From contig CADCPY010000052.1 of assembly GCA_902803495.1 (NCBI GenBank), forward strand, positions 1-35,737: a stretch of DNA of 35,737 bases. Reading direction: 5' to 3'. Origin of the DNA: an uncultured Erysipelotrichaceae bacterium (lineage in GTDB: Bacteria > Bacillota_I > Bacilli_A > Erysipelotrichales > Erysipelotrichaceae). The notes beneath the pieces were generated by a model that was not told the DNA's origin, searched no databases, and saw only the letters and a list, made by a program, of their open reading frames with translations. Below, piece after piece: positions 30,008 to 35,737 of this stretch (its first letter is position 1; every line of letters begins with the position of its first letter). Both the position numbers and the translations under genes were made by a program.

Positions 30008-30594
30008 GAATCGGAATTGATATTGACGGCTGTCTGACCAACGAAGACGATTACCGTCTGGCCTACGTTTATAAATACTGTCTGGAAAAGGGAATTCAGC
30101 GGCCGGACGAGCCGTACTGGTACGAGTTCAAGGCTTCCTTCTGGAACCATGAACTCGAAGAGGATTACCGCAAGTACTATCATGAAAACTACATGAAGCA
30201 TATCGAACCGCGCTACGGAGCGAAGGAAGTGTTGGCCAAACTGCAGGAAGAAGGGCATGAAATCATCCTGATCACCGGCAGATATCCGGGCTTTGAAGAC
30301 AGTGAGCGGGGCAAGCGGTGCCGCGACATTACCGAAGAGTGGCTCAGAGTGAATGAGATTCCGCATGACTCCCTTGTTTTCACCTCGTTTCCGAAGATCC
30401 AATACATCTGCGATCAGAGAGTGGACATTATGGTGGAGGATTTTGACGAGACGCTGAAGGACTGCGTGAAGCATTTCCCGACCTTCTGTTACGATAACCG
30501 CTACAACATGGGGCTGGAGCTCGAGAATATGACCCGCTTTTATTCCTGGTACGATTTTTACGGGCTCTTCCATCAGATGTACGATACAAAATGA
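30004..30594 (+). CDS. HAD-family 5'(3')-deoxyribonucleotidase-like protein (NT5C type)
   Basis: 196 residues. Motif I is GIDIDGCLT (D6, D8), motif II is ILITGR, the Lys lies in FPKIQYICD, and motif III is DIMVEDF. The pattern resembles the NT5C/YorS group of HAD phosphatases, which dephosphorylate (deoxy)nucleotides. Translationally coupled to the MFS gene, so a joint role in handling a nucleoside or phosphorylated compound is possible but unproven. Confidence 0.85.
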   Translation: MRIGIDIDGCLTNEDDYRLAYVYKYCLEKGIQRPDEPYWYEFKASFWNHELEEDYRKYYHENYMKHIEPRYGAKEVLAKLQEEGHEIILITGRYPGFEDSERGKRCRDITEEWLRVNEIPHDSLVFTSFPKIQYICDQRVDIMVEDFDETLKDCVKHFPTFCYDNRYNMGLELENMTRFYSWYDFYGLFHQMYDTK

Positions 30595-30627
30595 TGAAGA
30601 GATTTTCATCTCTTGAGGACGTTTCCT

Positions 30628-30636
30628 TGTTATAAT
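30628..30636 (+). promoter_or_regulatory. Extended -10 promoter of rodZ-pgsA
   Basis: TGT-TATAAT (30628-30636), perfect -10 hexamer with TGn extension; TTGAGG lies only 12 bp upstream, too close to serve as -35. Confidence 0.65.
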
Positions 30637-30659
30637 AGGAGGGGAAGGTCCTTTTTATT

Positions 30660-32084
30660 ATGAAAAAACTGGGGGAAAAACTGAAGAAAAAAAGAGAGGA
30701 AAAGCATTTGAGCCTGGAGGAAGTCTCCGCTCAGACGCAGATCACTCTGGGGTGCTTAAACGCCATTGAAAACGGCGACAGTTCCCATTTCCATGACGAT
30801 TTCTCCTATCTTCCTTATTATTTAAGACAGTACGGCAAGCTGTTGGGAATCCCGGAGAGGGAAATGGAAAGCGAGATCAAGCGGCTCAAAGGGGACATTG
30901 CGTCCGTTTCGGAAAAAGAGCTGTTTGAGAAAAGCGACAAAACAAACGGAGAGAAGGAAACGAAGAAGAAGTTCGATTTCCGTCACTTCACTCTGATCTG
31001 TACCATCCTGATTCTGGCCGCACTGATCCTTTACGTACTGATCCGCTACGTCTTCCCGTCCTTCCGCATTATCGATCCGCCGGAAGATGCGGTGGTGCCG
31101 GAAGTGACACCGCACGAGGAGTATGTGATCAGCACGGCAGTGCCGGAAATTGTGAAAGCCGGCAAGAAGGATTACAATATCTACGGATGGGAAGCGGACA
31201 AGGCCATTGAGATCCGCATGGATGTGTTCAGCGATGAGACATACATCGGACATGCCATTCAAAACGATGAGGAGATCAATGATCCGGAAAACCGCATCTA
31301 TTCCGCAAATGAAAGCGCGAAGTTTTATTATGTGGTGCAAAATGAGGATGTGCTCGTTCTGCATCTGTCCAAAATGGGCGAAAACCGCATCTATCTGAAC
31401 GGTGCGGAGCTGCCGATCGACGAAGAGAGCCGCAGCGACGACGGCGGGGTGCACCTGACCCTGCATGTTCTCACAAAGGAGGAAACGAATATGAACTTAC
31501 CTAACAGATTAACCATTGTACGTATGGTACTGATCCCTCTGATCGTACTGATCTATATCTTCCCGTATGCACAGTTCGGGATCAACCTCGGCGTGATCAA
31601 TATCGCCTTTGTCTCGCTTCCGGTCAAGAACATCATCATCATGGTGCTCTTCTGCCTGGCATCCTTCACGGACTTTCTGGACGGCTATATCGCCCGGAAG
31701 TACAACATGGTCACCACCTTCGGAAAATTCATGGATCCGATTGCCGACAAACTCCTAGTCAACACGTTATTCATCTTACTGGCCTGCGACGGCATCATTC
31801 CGTTTGTGCCGGTACTCGTCATGATCTGGCGTGATACGATCGTGGACGCCATCCGCATGATGGCCTCGGACAAGGGCAGAGTCATGTCGGCCGGCATGCT
31901 GGGCAAACTGAAGACGTTCTTACAGATGTTTACGATCATCTTCACACTGCTCTGCAACCTGCCGTTTGAGATCTATCAGTTCCCGTTCAGCACGTTCCTG
32001 CTCTGGTTCGCAACATTCATCTCCGTTGCGGGCGGCATCAGTTATTTCCTGCAGGCCAAGGATATCATCCTGGAAACCAAGTAG
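30660..32084 (+). CDS. RodZ-like protein fused in frame to PgsA
   Basis: 474 residues without a stop. Residues 1-75 are a RodZ-type HTH_25 domain (KLKKKREEKHLSLEEVSAQT, then YLPYYLRQYGKLLGI). A charged linker, one transmembrane helix (about 109-129, CTILILAALILYVLIRYVF) and a RodZ-like extracytoplasmic beta domain (to 277) follow. Residues 278-474 are a complete phosphatidylglycerophosphate synthase. In B. subtilis rodZ (ymfM) and pgsA are separate neighbours. The junction holds AAAGGAGG 8 nt before the pgsA ATG (31491), so free PgsA can also be made. RodZ supports MreB-directed elongation. Either a true fusion with two products or a lost stop codon. Confidence 0.85.
   Translation: MKKLGEKLKKKREEKHLSLEEVSAQTQITLGCLNAIENGDSSHFHDDFSYLPYYLRQYGKLLGIPEREMESEIKRLKGDIASVSEKELFEKSDKTNGEKETKKKFDFRHFTLICTILILAALILYVLIRYVFPSFRIIDPPEDAVVPEVTPHEEYVISTAVPEIVKAGKKDYNIYGWEADKAIEIRMDVFSDETYIGHAIQNDEEINDPENRIYSANESAKFYYVVQNEDVLVLHLSKMGENRIYLNGAELPIDEESRSDDGGVHLTLHVLTKEETNMNLPNRLTIVRMVLIPLIVLIYIFPYAQFGINLGVINIAFVSLPVKNIIIMVLFCLASFTDFLDGYIARKYNMVTTFGKFMDPIADKLLVNTLFILLACDGIIPFVPVLVMIWRDTIVDAIRMMASDKGRVMSAGMLGKLKTFLQMFTIIFTLLCNLPFEIYQFPFSTFLLWFATFISVAGGISYFLQAKDIILETK
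31491..32084 (+). CDS. pgsA: PgsA, CDP-diacylglycerol-glycerol-3-phosphate 3-phosphatidyltransferase (internal start)
   Basis: 197 residues from ATG 31491, preceded by AAAGGAGG (31475-31482) at 8 nt, the best Shine-Dalgarno in this region. It starts MNLPNRLTIVRMVLIPLIVL, the usual PgsA N-terminus. It carries the complete CDP-alcohol phosphotransferase motif D-G-x2-A-R-x8-G-x3-D-x3-D, from DGYIAR to MDPIADK (first Asp at residue 64 of this numbering). Four to five further hydrophobic helices follow. It makes phosphatidylglycerophosphate in the membrane. The frame is shared with the RodZ fusion. Confidence 0.88.
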   Translation: MNLPNRLTIVRMVLIPLIVLIYIFPYAQFGINLGVINIAFVSLPVKNIIIMVLFCLASFTDFLDGYIARKYNMVTTFGKFMDPIADKLLVNTLFILLACDGIIPFVPVLVMIWRDTIVDAIRMMASDKGRVMSAGMLGKLKTFLQMFTIIFTLLCNLPFEIYQFPFSTFLLWFATFISVAGGISYFLQAKDIILETK

Positions 32085-32099
32085 TTGAATTTTATTCAA
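32085..32099. promoter_or_regulatory. Candidate SOS-type operator at recA, TTGAA-N5-TTCAA
   Basis: TTGAA (32085-32089), TTTTA, TTCAA (32095-32099). The left arm forms the -35 hexamer TTGAAT of recA, so a bound repressor would block the promoter. It matches the SRAP operon site at 13 of 15 positions. Confidence 0.6.
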
Positions 32100-32113
32100 G
32101 AAAAAGGTAGAAT
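32085..32113 (+). promoter_or_regulatory. recA promoter
   Basis: -35 TTGAAT (32085-32090), 17-bp spacer, -10 TAGAAT (32108-32113). It begins right after the pgsA stop codon, so recA can be transcribed independently of rodZ-pgsA. Confidence 0.75.
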
Positions 32114-32159
32114 GATTACAGAATAAGAGATTTCCGAAGTTAGGAGGAAAAAACATACT

Positions 32160-33167
32160 ATGGCAGACAAAAACAACGATGCTTTACTGGCCGAGGCCAT
32201 AAAGCAGATTGAAAAGCAATATGGAAAAGGTTCCGTCATGAAACTGGGGGACCGTGCGGGAGTGGACGTTGATTCCATCTCTTCCGGTTCTTTGGCCATT
32301 GACTACGCACTCGGTATCGGCGGATATCCGAAGGGCAGAATCATTGAAATCTACGGACCGGAATCTTCCGGTAAGACAACACTTGCGCTGCATGCCATCG
32401 CCGAAGTGCAGAAAAAAGGCGGCAAGGCAGCCTTCATCGATGCGGAAAACGCCATCGACCCGCTCTATGCCAAGGCACTGGGCGTGGATATCGACGAGCT
32501 GATCCTCTCCCAGCCGGACAGCGGGGAGCAGGCACTGGAAATTGCTGAACTTTTAATTAAGAGCGGCGCAATCGACTTAATCGTCATCGACTCCGTTGCG
32601 GCACTCGTACCGCAGGCGGAACTGGACGGCGAGATGAGCGACTCCTCCATCGGCTTACAGGCCAGATTAATGTCCAAGGCGATGCGGAAACTGGCAGGCG
32701 TGATGAACCGTACCGACTGTACGGCCATCTTCATCAACCAGCTGCGTGAAAAGATCGGCGTCATGTTCGGCAATCCGGAAACAACCAGCGGCGGCAGAGC
32801 CCTGAAGTTCTACGCATCCGTACGAATTGATGTCCGAAAGAGCGAAGCCATCAAGAGCGGCACGGATATCGTCGGTAACAAGGTCAACGTCAAAGTGGTG
32901 AAGAACAAGGTTGCTCCGCCATTCAAGACAGCGCAGATCGAGATCATCTACGGCGAAGGCATTTCCAAGCTGGGTGAGATCATCGATCTGGCCGTGAACT
33001 ACGACATCCTGCAGAAGAGCGGTGCCTGGTTCAGCTACAACGGCGAAAAGATCGGCCAGGGCAGAGAGGCGGTCAGAGCCTACTTAAAGAGCAATGAAGC
33101 CCTCGCAAATGAGCTCGAAGCCAAGATCCGCGCCAAGATGTACGGCAAAGAGGAAGAAGCCGCATAA
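32160..33167 (+). CDS. recA: Recombinase RecA
   Basis: 335 residues. Walker A is GPESSGKT at 66-73 and Walker B is [10 protein letters not shown]; the L2 loop has [23 protein letters not shown]. The C-terminus is short and acidic (KEEEAA). RecA forms filaments on single-stranded DNA for recombination and triggers self-cleavage of LexA-type repressors. One oddity is N97 in IDAENAIDP, where most bacterial RecA proteins have His (IDAEHALDP). GGAGG lies upstream of ATG 32160. Promoter with palindrome ahead; terminator behind. Confidence 0.98.
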   Translation: MADKNNDALLAEAIKQIEKQYGKGSVMKLGDRAGVDVDSISSGSLAIDYALGIGGYPKGRIIEIYGPESSGKTTLALHAIAEVQKKGGKAAFIDAENAIDPLYAKALGVDIDELILSQPDSGEQALEIAELLIKSGAIDLIVIDSVAALVPQAELDGEMSDSSIGLQARLMSKAMRKLAGVMNRTDCTAIFINQLREKIGVMFGNPETTSGGRALKFYASVRIDVRKSEAIKSGTDIVGNKVNVKVVKNKVAPPFKTAQIEIIYGEGISKLGEIIDLAVNYDILQKSGAWFSYNGEKIGQGREAVRAYLKSNEALANELEAKIRAKMYGKEEEAA

Positions 33168-33179
33168 ACATGATTTGAG

Positions 33180-33206
33180 AACTCCGGGAAAACCCCGGAG
33201 TTTTTT
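33180..33206 (+). terminator. Terminator of recA
   Basis: AACTCCGGG (33180-33188) with CCCGGAGTT (33194-33202), then T to 33206. Confidence 0.93.
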
Positions 33207-33210
33207 ACGT

Positions 33211-33239
33211 TTTCACGTGAAATTTTGTATCTATAGATA
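33211..33239. promoter_or_regulatory. Two perfect 12-bp palindromes upstream of the rny promoter
   Basis: TTTCACGTGAAA at 33211-33222 and TATCTATAGATA at 33228-33239. The second ends one base before the -35 of rny. They may be protein binding sites; no regulator is known. Confidence 0.4.
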
Positions 33240-33240
33240 A

Positions 33241-33269
33241 TTGTTTAAATCCCTTAAATGGGGTAGAAT
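33241..33269 (+). promoter_or_regulatory. Promoter of rny
   Basis: -35 TTGTTT (33241-33246), 17-bp spacer, -10 TAGAAT (33264-33269). Confidence 0.7.
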
Positions 33270-33304
33270 ATACTACAGAGTGATACTCTAGACAGGAGAT
33301 GTGT

Positions 33305-34855
33305 ATGGAATTTAAATATATCGTCTTGTCTGGTATAGTTGGTTTACTTTTCGGTGCCGTCTTGTATTACGTCCTGGGCACCATCGGCTTAAACAAAGCG
33401 AAACAGAACGCGGCGCAGATTGAAAAAGAAGCGCGCGAGAAAGCGGAAAACACTGCCAAAGAAGCCGCAATGAACGCAAAAATGCAGGCTTACGAATTAA
33501 AGTTAGCTGCAGAAAAAGAAATAAAAGATAAAAAAGCTGAACTTCAGAAACATGAAACAAAGTTACTGCGTAGAGAAGACACTCTGAATTTTAGAGATGA
33601 AACTTTAACGGGTAAAGAGAAACAGGTTGAAGAAAAAGAACGTAAATTAACTGATAAATTAAATGTACTAGACAAAAAAGAACAGGAACTGAATGCCAAG
33701 ATCGATTCTCAGGTCGCCGAGTTGGAGCGAGTAGCTTCCATGACGACGGAAGAAGCGAAGAAAGAACTGATGGAAGCTGTTGAAAAACGTACGGCAAACG
33801 AAATCGCCGCTTACATCAGGGATCAGGAAGAAGAAGCGAAGGCCAAAGCCAGTGAGAAAGCAAGAAACATCATCGGCTTAGCCATTCAGAGATATGCACA
33901 GGAGGAAACGCAGGATAAAACAGTCAGTGTCGTCCCGCTTCCGTCCGAAGAGATGAAGGGCCGCATTATCGGTAGAGAAGGCCGGAACATCAAAGCAATC
34001 GAACAGGCTACGGGCGTCGACCTCATCATCGACGACACACCGGAAACCATCACGGTCAGCTGCTTTGACCCGATCCGCCGTGAAGTTGCCCGTCAGGCTC
34101 TGGAAAACCTGATCAAAGACGGCAGAATTCATCCGGGAAGAATCGAAGACGTTGTCAAGAAAGTACGGAACGAGCTGGATGAAACGATCCGCAAAGCCGG
34201 AGAAGATGCAGTCTTCAAACTCGGGATCGGCCGTATGGACCGTGAAATGATCAACATGGTCGGCCGTCTGAAATACCGTTACAGCTACGGTCAGAACGTT
34301 CTGGACCACTCCATTGAAGTTGCTAATCTCGCAGGCATGATGGCTGCGGAGCTGGGACTCAATCAGGGTCTTGCCAAACGTGCCGGCTTACTGCATGATA
34401 TCGGTAAGGCAGTGGACTTCGAACAGGAAGGCAGCCACGTCGAACTGGGTGTCAAACTGGCTAAGAAACACGGCGAAAACGATGTTGTTCTCAATGCGAT
34501 TGCTTCCCACCACGGCGATACGGAAGCCACCAGCCTGATTGCCAATCTGGTTGCGGCAGCCGATACGCTGAGCGCCGCCCGTCCGGGTGCCAGATACGAA
34601 TCGATGGAAAACTACATCGAACGTCTGGAAAAACTGGAAAAGATTGCCAACAGCTTCGAAGGAATTGACAAGACATACGCGATTCAGGCAGGACGTGAGA
34701 TTCGTGTTATGGCCATTCCGGAACAGCTGGATGACGCCGCATGCCACAGAGTGGCACGTGAGATCCGTGACAAGATCGAAGCCGAGATGACGTATCCTGG
34801 CCAGATCAAAGTCACAGTCATCCGTGAGACAAGAGCTCAGGAAACCGCAAAATAA
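33305..34855 (+). CDS. rny: Ribonuclease Y
   Basis: 516 residues from ATG 33305, six bases after CAGGAG; the in-frame ATG at 33299 touches it. An N-terminal transmembrane helix (about 4-26) is followed by a long charged coiled coil (about 30-190). A KH domain has [18 protein letters not shown]. An HD hydrolase domain has HD at 364-365 (LLHDIGKA) and ASHHGD. RNase Y is the membrane-bound endonuclease that starts mRNA decay in many Firmicutes. Codons in the coiled-coil region are more AT-rich than elsewhere, probably from Lys/Glu content. Own promoter and terminator. Confidence 0.97.
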   Translation: MEFKYIVLSGIVGLLFGAVLYYVLGTIGLNKAKQNAAQIEKEAREKAENTAKEAAMNAKMQAYELKLAAEKEIKDKKAELQKHETKLLRREDTLNFRDETLTGKEKQVEEKERKLTDKLNVLDKKEQELNAKIDSQVAELERVASMTTEEAKKELMEAVEKRTANEIAAYIRDQEEEAKAKASEKARNIIGLAIQRYAQEETQDKTVSVVPLPSEEMKGRIIGREGRNIKAIEQATGVDLIIDDTPETITVSCFDPIRREVARQALENLIKDGRIHPGRIEDVVKKVRNELDETIRKAGEDAVFKLGIGRMDREMINMVGRLKYRYSYGQNVLDHSIEVANLAGMMAAELGLNQGLAKRAGLLHDIGKAVDFEQEGSHVELGVKLAKKHGENDVVLNAIASHHGDTEATSLIANLVAAADTLSAARPGARYESMENYIERLEKLEKIANSFEGIDKTYAIQAGREIRVMAIPEQLDDAACHRVAREIRDKIEAEMTYPGQIKVTVIRETRAQETAK

Positions 34856-34862
34856 ACACAGA

Positions 34863-34892
34863 AAGTCCAACCCGAAACGGTTGGGCTTTTTC
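34863..34892 (+). terminator. Terminator of rny
   Basis: AAGTCCAACC (34863-34872) with GGTTGGGCTT (34879-34888), one G-U pair, then T-rich tail. Confidence 0.9.
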
Positions 34893-34916
34893 TTAATTCT
34901 GCCTTTTTCGGAAACA

Positions 34917-34944
34917 TTGTTTTTTGAGAAGAATATGCTATAAT
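34917..34944 (+). promoter_or_regulatory. Promoter of the ferredoxin gene
   Basis: -35 TTGTTT (34917-34922), 16-bp spacer, -10 TATAAT (34939-34944), with TGC extension. Confidence 0.75.
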
Positions 34945-34976
34945 ATGAATGCTATGAATAAAGGAGGTATTTTGAA

Positions 34977-35153
34977 ATGCCAGCACATGTAAATAAAAGT
35001 AATTGTTTAGGATGCGGAGCTTGCACAGCTGTTTGCCCGACAGGAGCTGTTGCCCTTGGTGATGACGGCTTAGCAGAAGTCAATGAAGATTTATGCATTG
35101 ACTGCGGTGCATGCACAGGCGCTTGTCCGGTAGAAACAATTGAATTATCATAA
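34977..35153 (+). CDS. 2[4Fe-4S] ferredoxin
   Basis: 58 residues. Two classical clusters: C10-x2-C13-x2-C16-x3-C20-P and C40-x2-C43-x2-C46-x3-C50-P. It is the small clostridial-type ferredoxin, an electron carrier of anaerobic metabolism. AAAGGAGG lies 9 nt before ATG 34977. Monocistronic, with a strong promoter and terminator, which suggests high expression. It could serve the Fe-S aldo/keto reductase or the radical-SAM MiaB next door, but nothing in the sequence ties it to one partner. Confidence 0.96.
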   Translation: MPAHVNKSNCLGCGACTAVCPTGAVALGDDGLAEVNEDLCIDCGACTGACPVETIELS

Positions 35154-35178
35154 ACCAAGCAAGCCGCTTGGTTTTTTT
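35152..35178 (+). terminator. Terminator of the ferredoxin gene
   Basis: AAACCAAGC (35152-35160), AAGCC loop, GCTTGGTTT (35166-35174), T to 35178; the stem uses the last two bases of the stop codon. Confidence 0.92.
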
Positions 35179-35192
35179 GAGATGAGGAATCT

Positions 35193-35737
35193 ATGAGCGA
35201 AAAAATCAAACCTTCTTTGAAAGACGCACGTGTGCGTACGAAAAAACCGTCCTTGATTCAGCGTAATCTCTTCTCACTCTCCGAGAGTGAAAGAATGCTG
35301 GGGCAGGGTCTTTTTGCCATGGTGATCACCTACGGCTGCCAGGCCAATGAACGCGATACGGAGACGATTCTCGGTATCCTGCGTGCCATGGGCTATCAGA
35401 TCGTGGAAGACGAATCGATGGCGGACCTCGTGCTTCTGAACACCTGTGCCATCCGTCAGAATGCGGAAGACCGGGCGTTTGGCGAGCTGGGCTACCTCAA
35501 GCAGTATAAAAACAAGAATAAAAACATGGTCATCGGCTTATGCGGCTGCATGGCCCAGGAAGAATCCGTGGTGGAAAAGCTGGAGAAGAGCTATCCGTAT
35601 GTGGACCTCGTCTTCGGTACCCATAACATCCACCGCTTACCGCAGCTTTTAAGCAGTCTGTATGCCAAGCGGAAAAACGTCGTGGAAGTCTACTCCTCGG
35701 AAGGGGAAGTCATTGAAGATCTGCCGGCGGAACGCAA
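35193..35737 (+). CDS. miaB: tRNA-2-methylthio-N6-dimethylallyladenosine synthase MiaB, 5' part
   Basis: The first 181 codons are in the window; the gene runs off the end. The N-terminal methylthiotransferase (UPF0004) domain is complete in outline: TYGCQANERDTE (C49), LLNTCAIRQNAEDRAFGELG (C85), GLCGCMAQEE (C117/C119), and FGTHNIHRLP, which is typical of MiaB. These cysteines bind the auxiliary [4Fe-4S] cluster; the radical-SAM CxxxCxxC motif lies beyond the window. A leading stretch of about 40 residues before the domain fits Firmicutes MiaB. Confidence 0.94.
   Translation, partial: MSEKIKPSLKDARVRTKKPSLIQRNLFSLSESERMLGQGLFAMVITYGCQANERDTETILGILRAMGYQIVEDESMADLVLLNTCAIRQNAEDRAFGELGYLKQYKNKNKNMVIGLCGCMAQEESVVEKLEKSYPYVDLVFGTHNIHRLPQLLSSLYAKRKNVVEVYSSEGEVIEDLPAER

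Noticed and set aside
30597-30614. AAGAGA-TTTTCA-TCTCTT after the HAD gene as a terminator
   Set aside because: The stem has only six weak pairs and no T-run follows; too little to call.

Overview
The window reads as a chromosomal segment of a Gram-positive (Bacillota) bacterium of medium GC content. Gene content and order resemble Bacillus subtilis blocks (yqeG-yqeH-yhbY-yqeK-rsfS-yqeM, dnaD-nth, recU-ponA, gpsB-rnpB, rodZ-pgsA-recA-rny-miaB). The RNase P RNA is of the Bacillus (B) type. I infer a member of the Erysipelotrichia or a close relative, from the style of the proteins and the nadD/yqeK relationship; that placement is not proven from the sequence. There are no rRNA or tRNA genes, CRISPR arrays, insertion sequences or intact prophage.

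Layout. (1) 1-3515: the 3' part of a large repeat-built extracellular protein, then a membrane-anchored protein made only of PASTA-like repeats, closed by a terminator. (2) 3516-3860: a 345-bp gene-poor stretch with three 20-bp dyads spaced exactly 33 bp apart and a gene remnant. (3) 3877-5357: a small DNA-damage module, with a SRAP (YedK/HMCES) protein and an 82-aa protein facing an XRE-S24 LexA/HdiR-like repressor. (4) 5360-9706: a tightly overlapping ribosome-assembly and housekeeping operon headed by that repressor. (5) 9831-14227: CBS-DRTGG pyrophosphatase, thioredoxin-like membrane protein, DnaD, endonuclease III and a lipoprotein. (6) 14280-25771, all on the minus strand: a MORN-AAA-AAA protein, a fatty-acid-isomerase-like flavoprotein, MsrA, a P-type cation ATPase behind a yybP-ykoY (Mn2+) riboswitch, a class A PBP and RecU. 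(7) 25899-30594: GpsB, RNase P RNA, a small membrane protein, an aldo/keto reductase with Fe-S clusters, a 59-aa winged-helix protein, an MFS transporter and a HAD nucleotidase. (8) 30660-end: RodZ fused in frame to PgsA, RecA, RNase Y, ferredoxin and the 5' part of MiaB.

The most interesting connection is regulatory. The palindrome TTGAA-N5-TTCAA occurs at two places that I could find: inside the promoter of the SRAP operon next to the LexA/HdiR-like gene, and over the -35 region of recA, 27 kb away. The two copies agree at 13 of 15 positions when oriented. This suggests a non-canonical SOS-type operator read by the XRE-S24 protein. Other points of note are the RodZ-PgsA fusion with an internal Shine-Dalgarno and start, the NadD domain eroded inside YqeK, the MORN + dual AAA+ architecture, and a riboswitch whose antiterminator and terminator can both be drawn.
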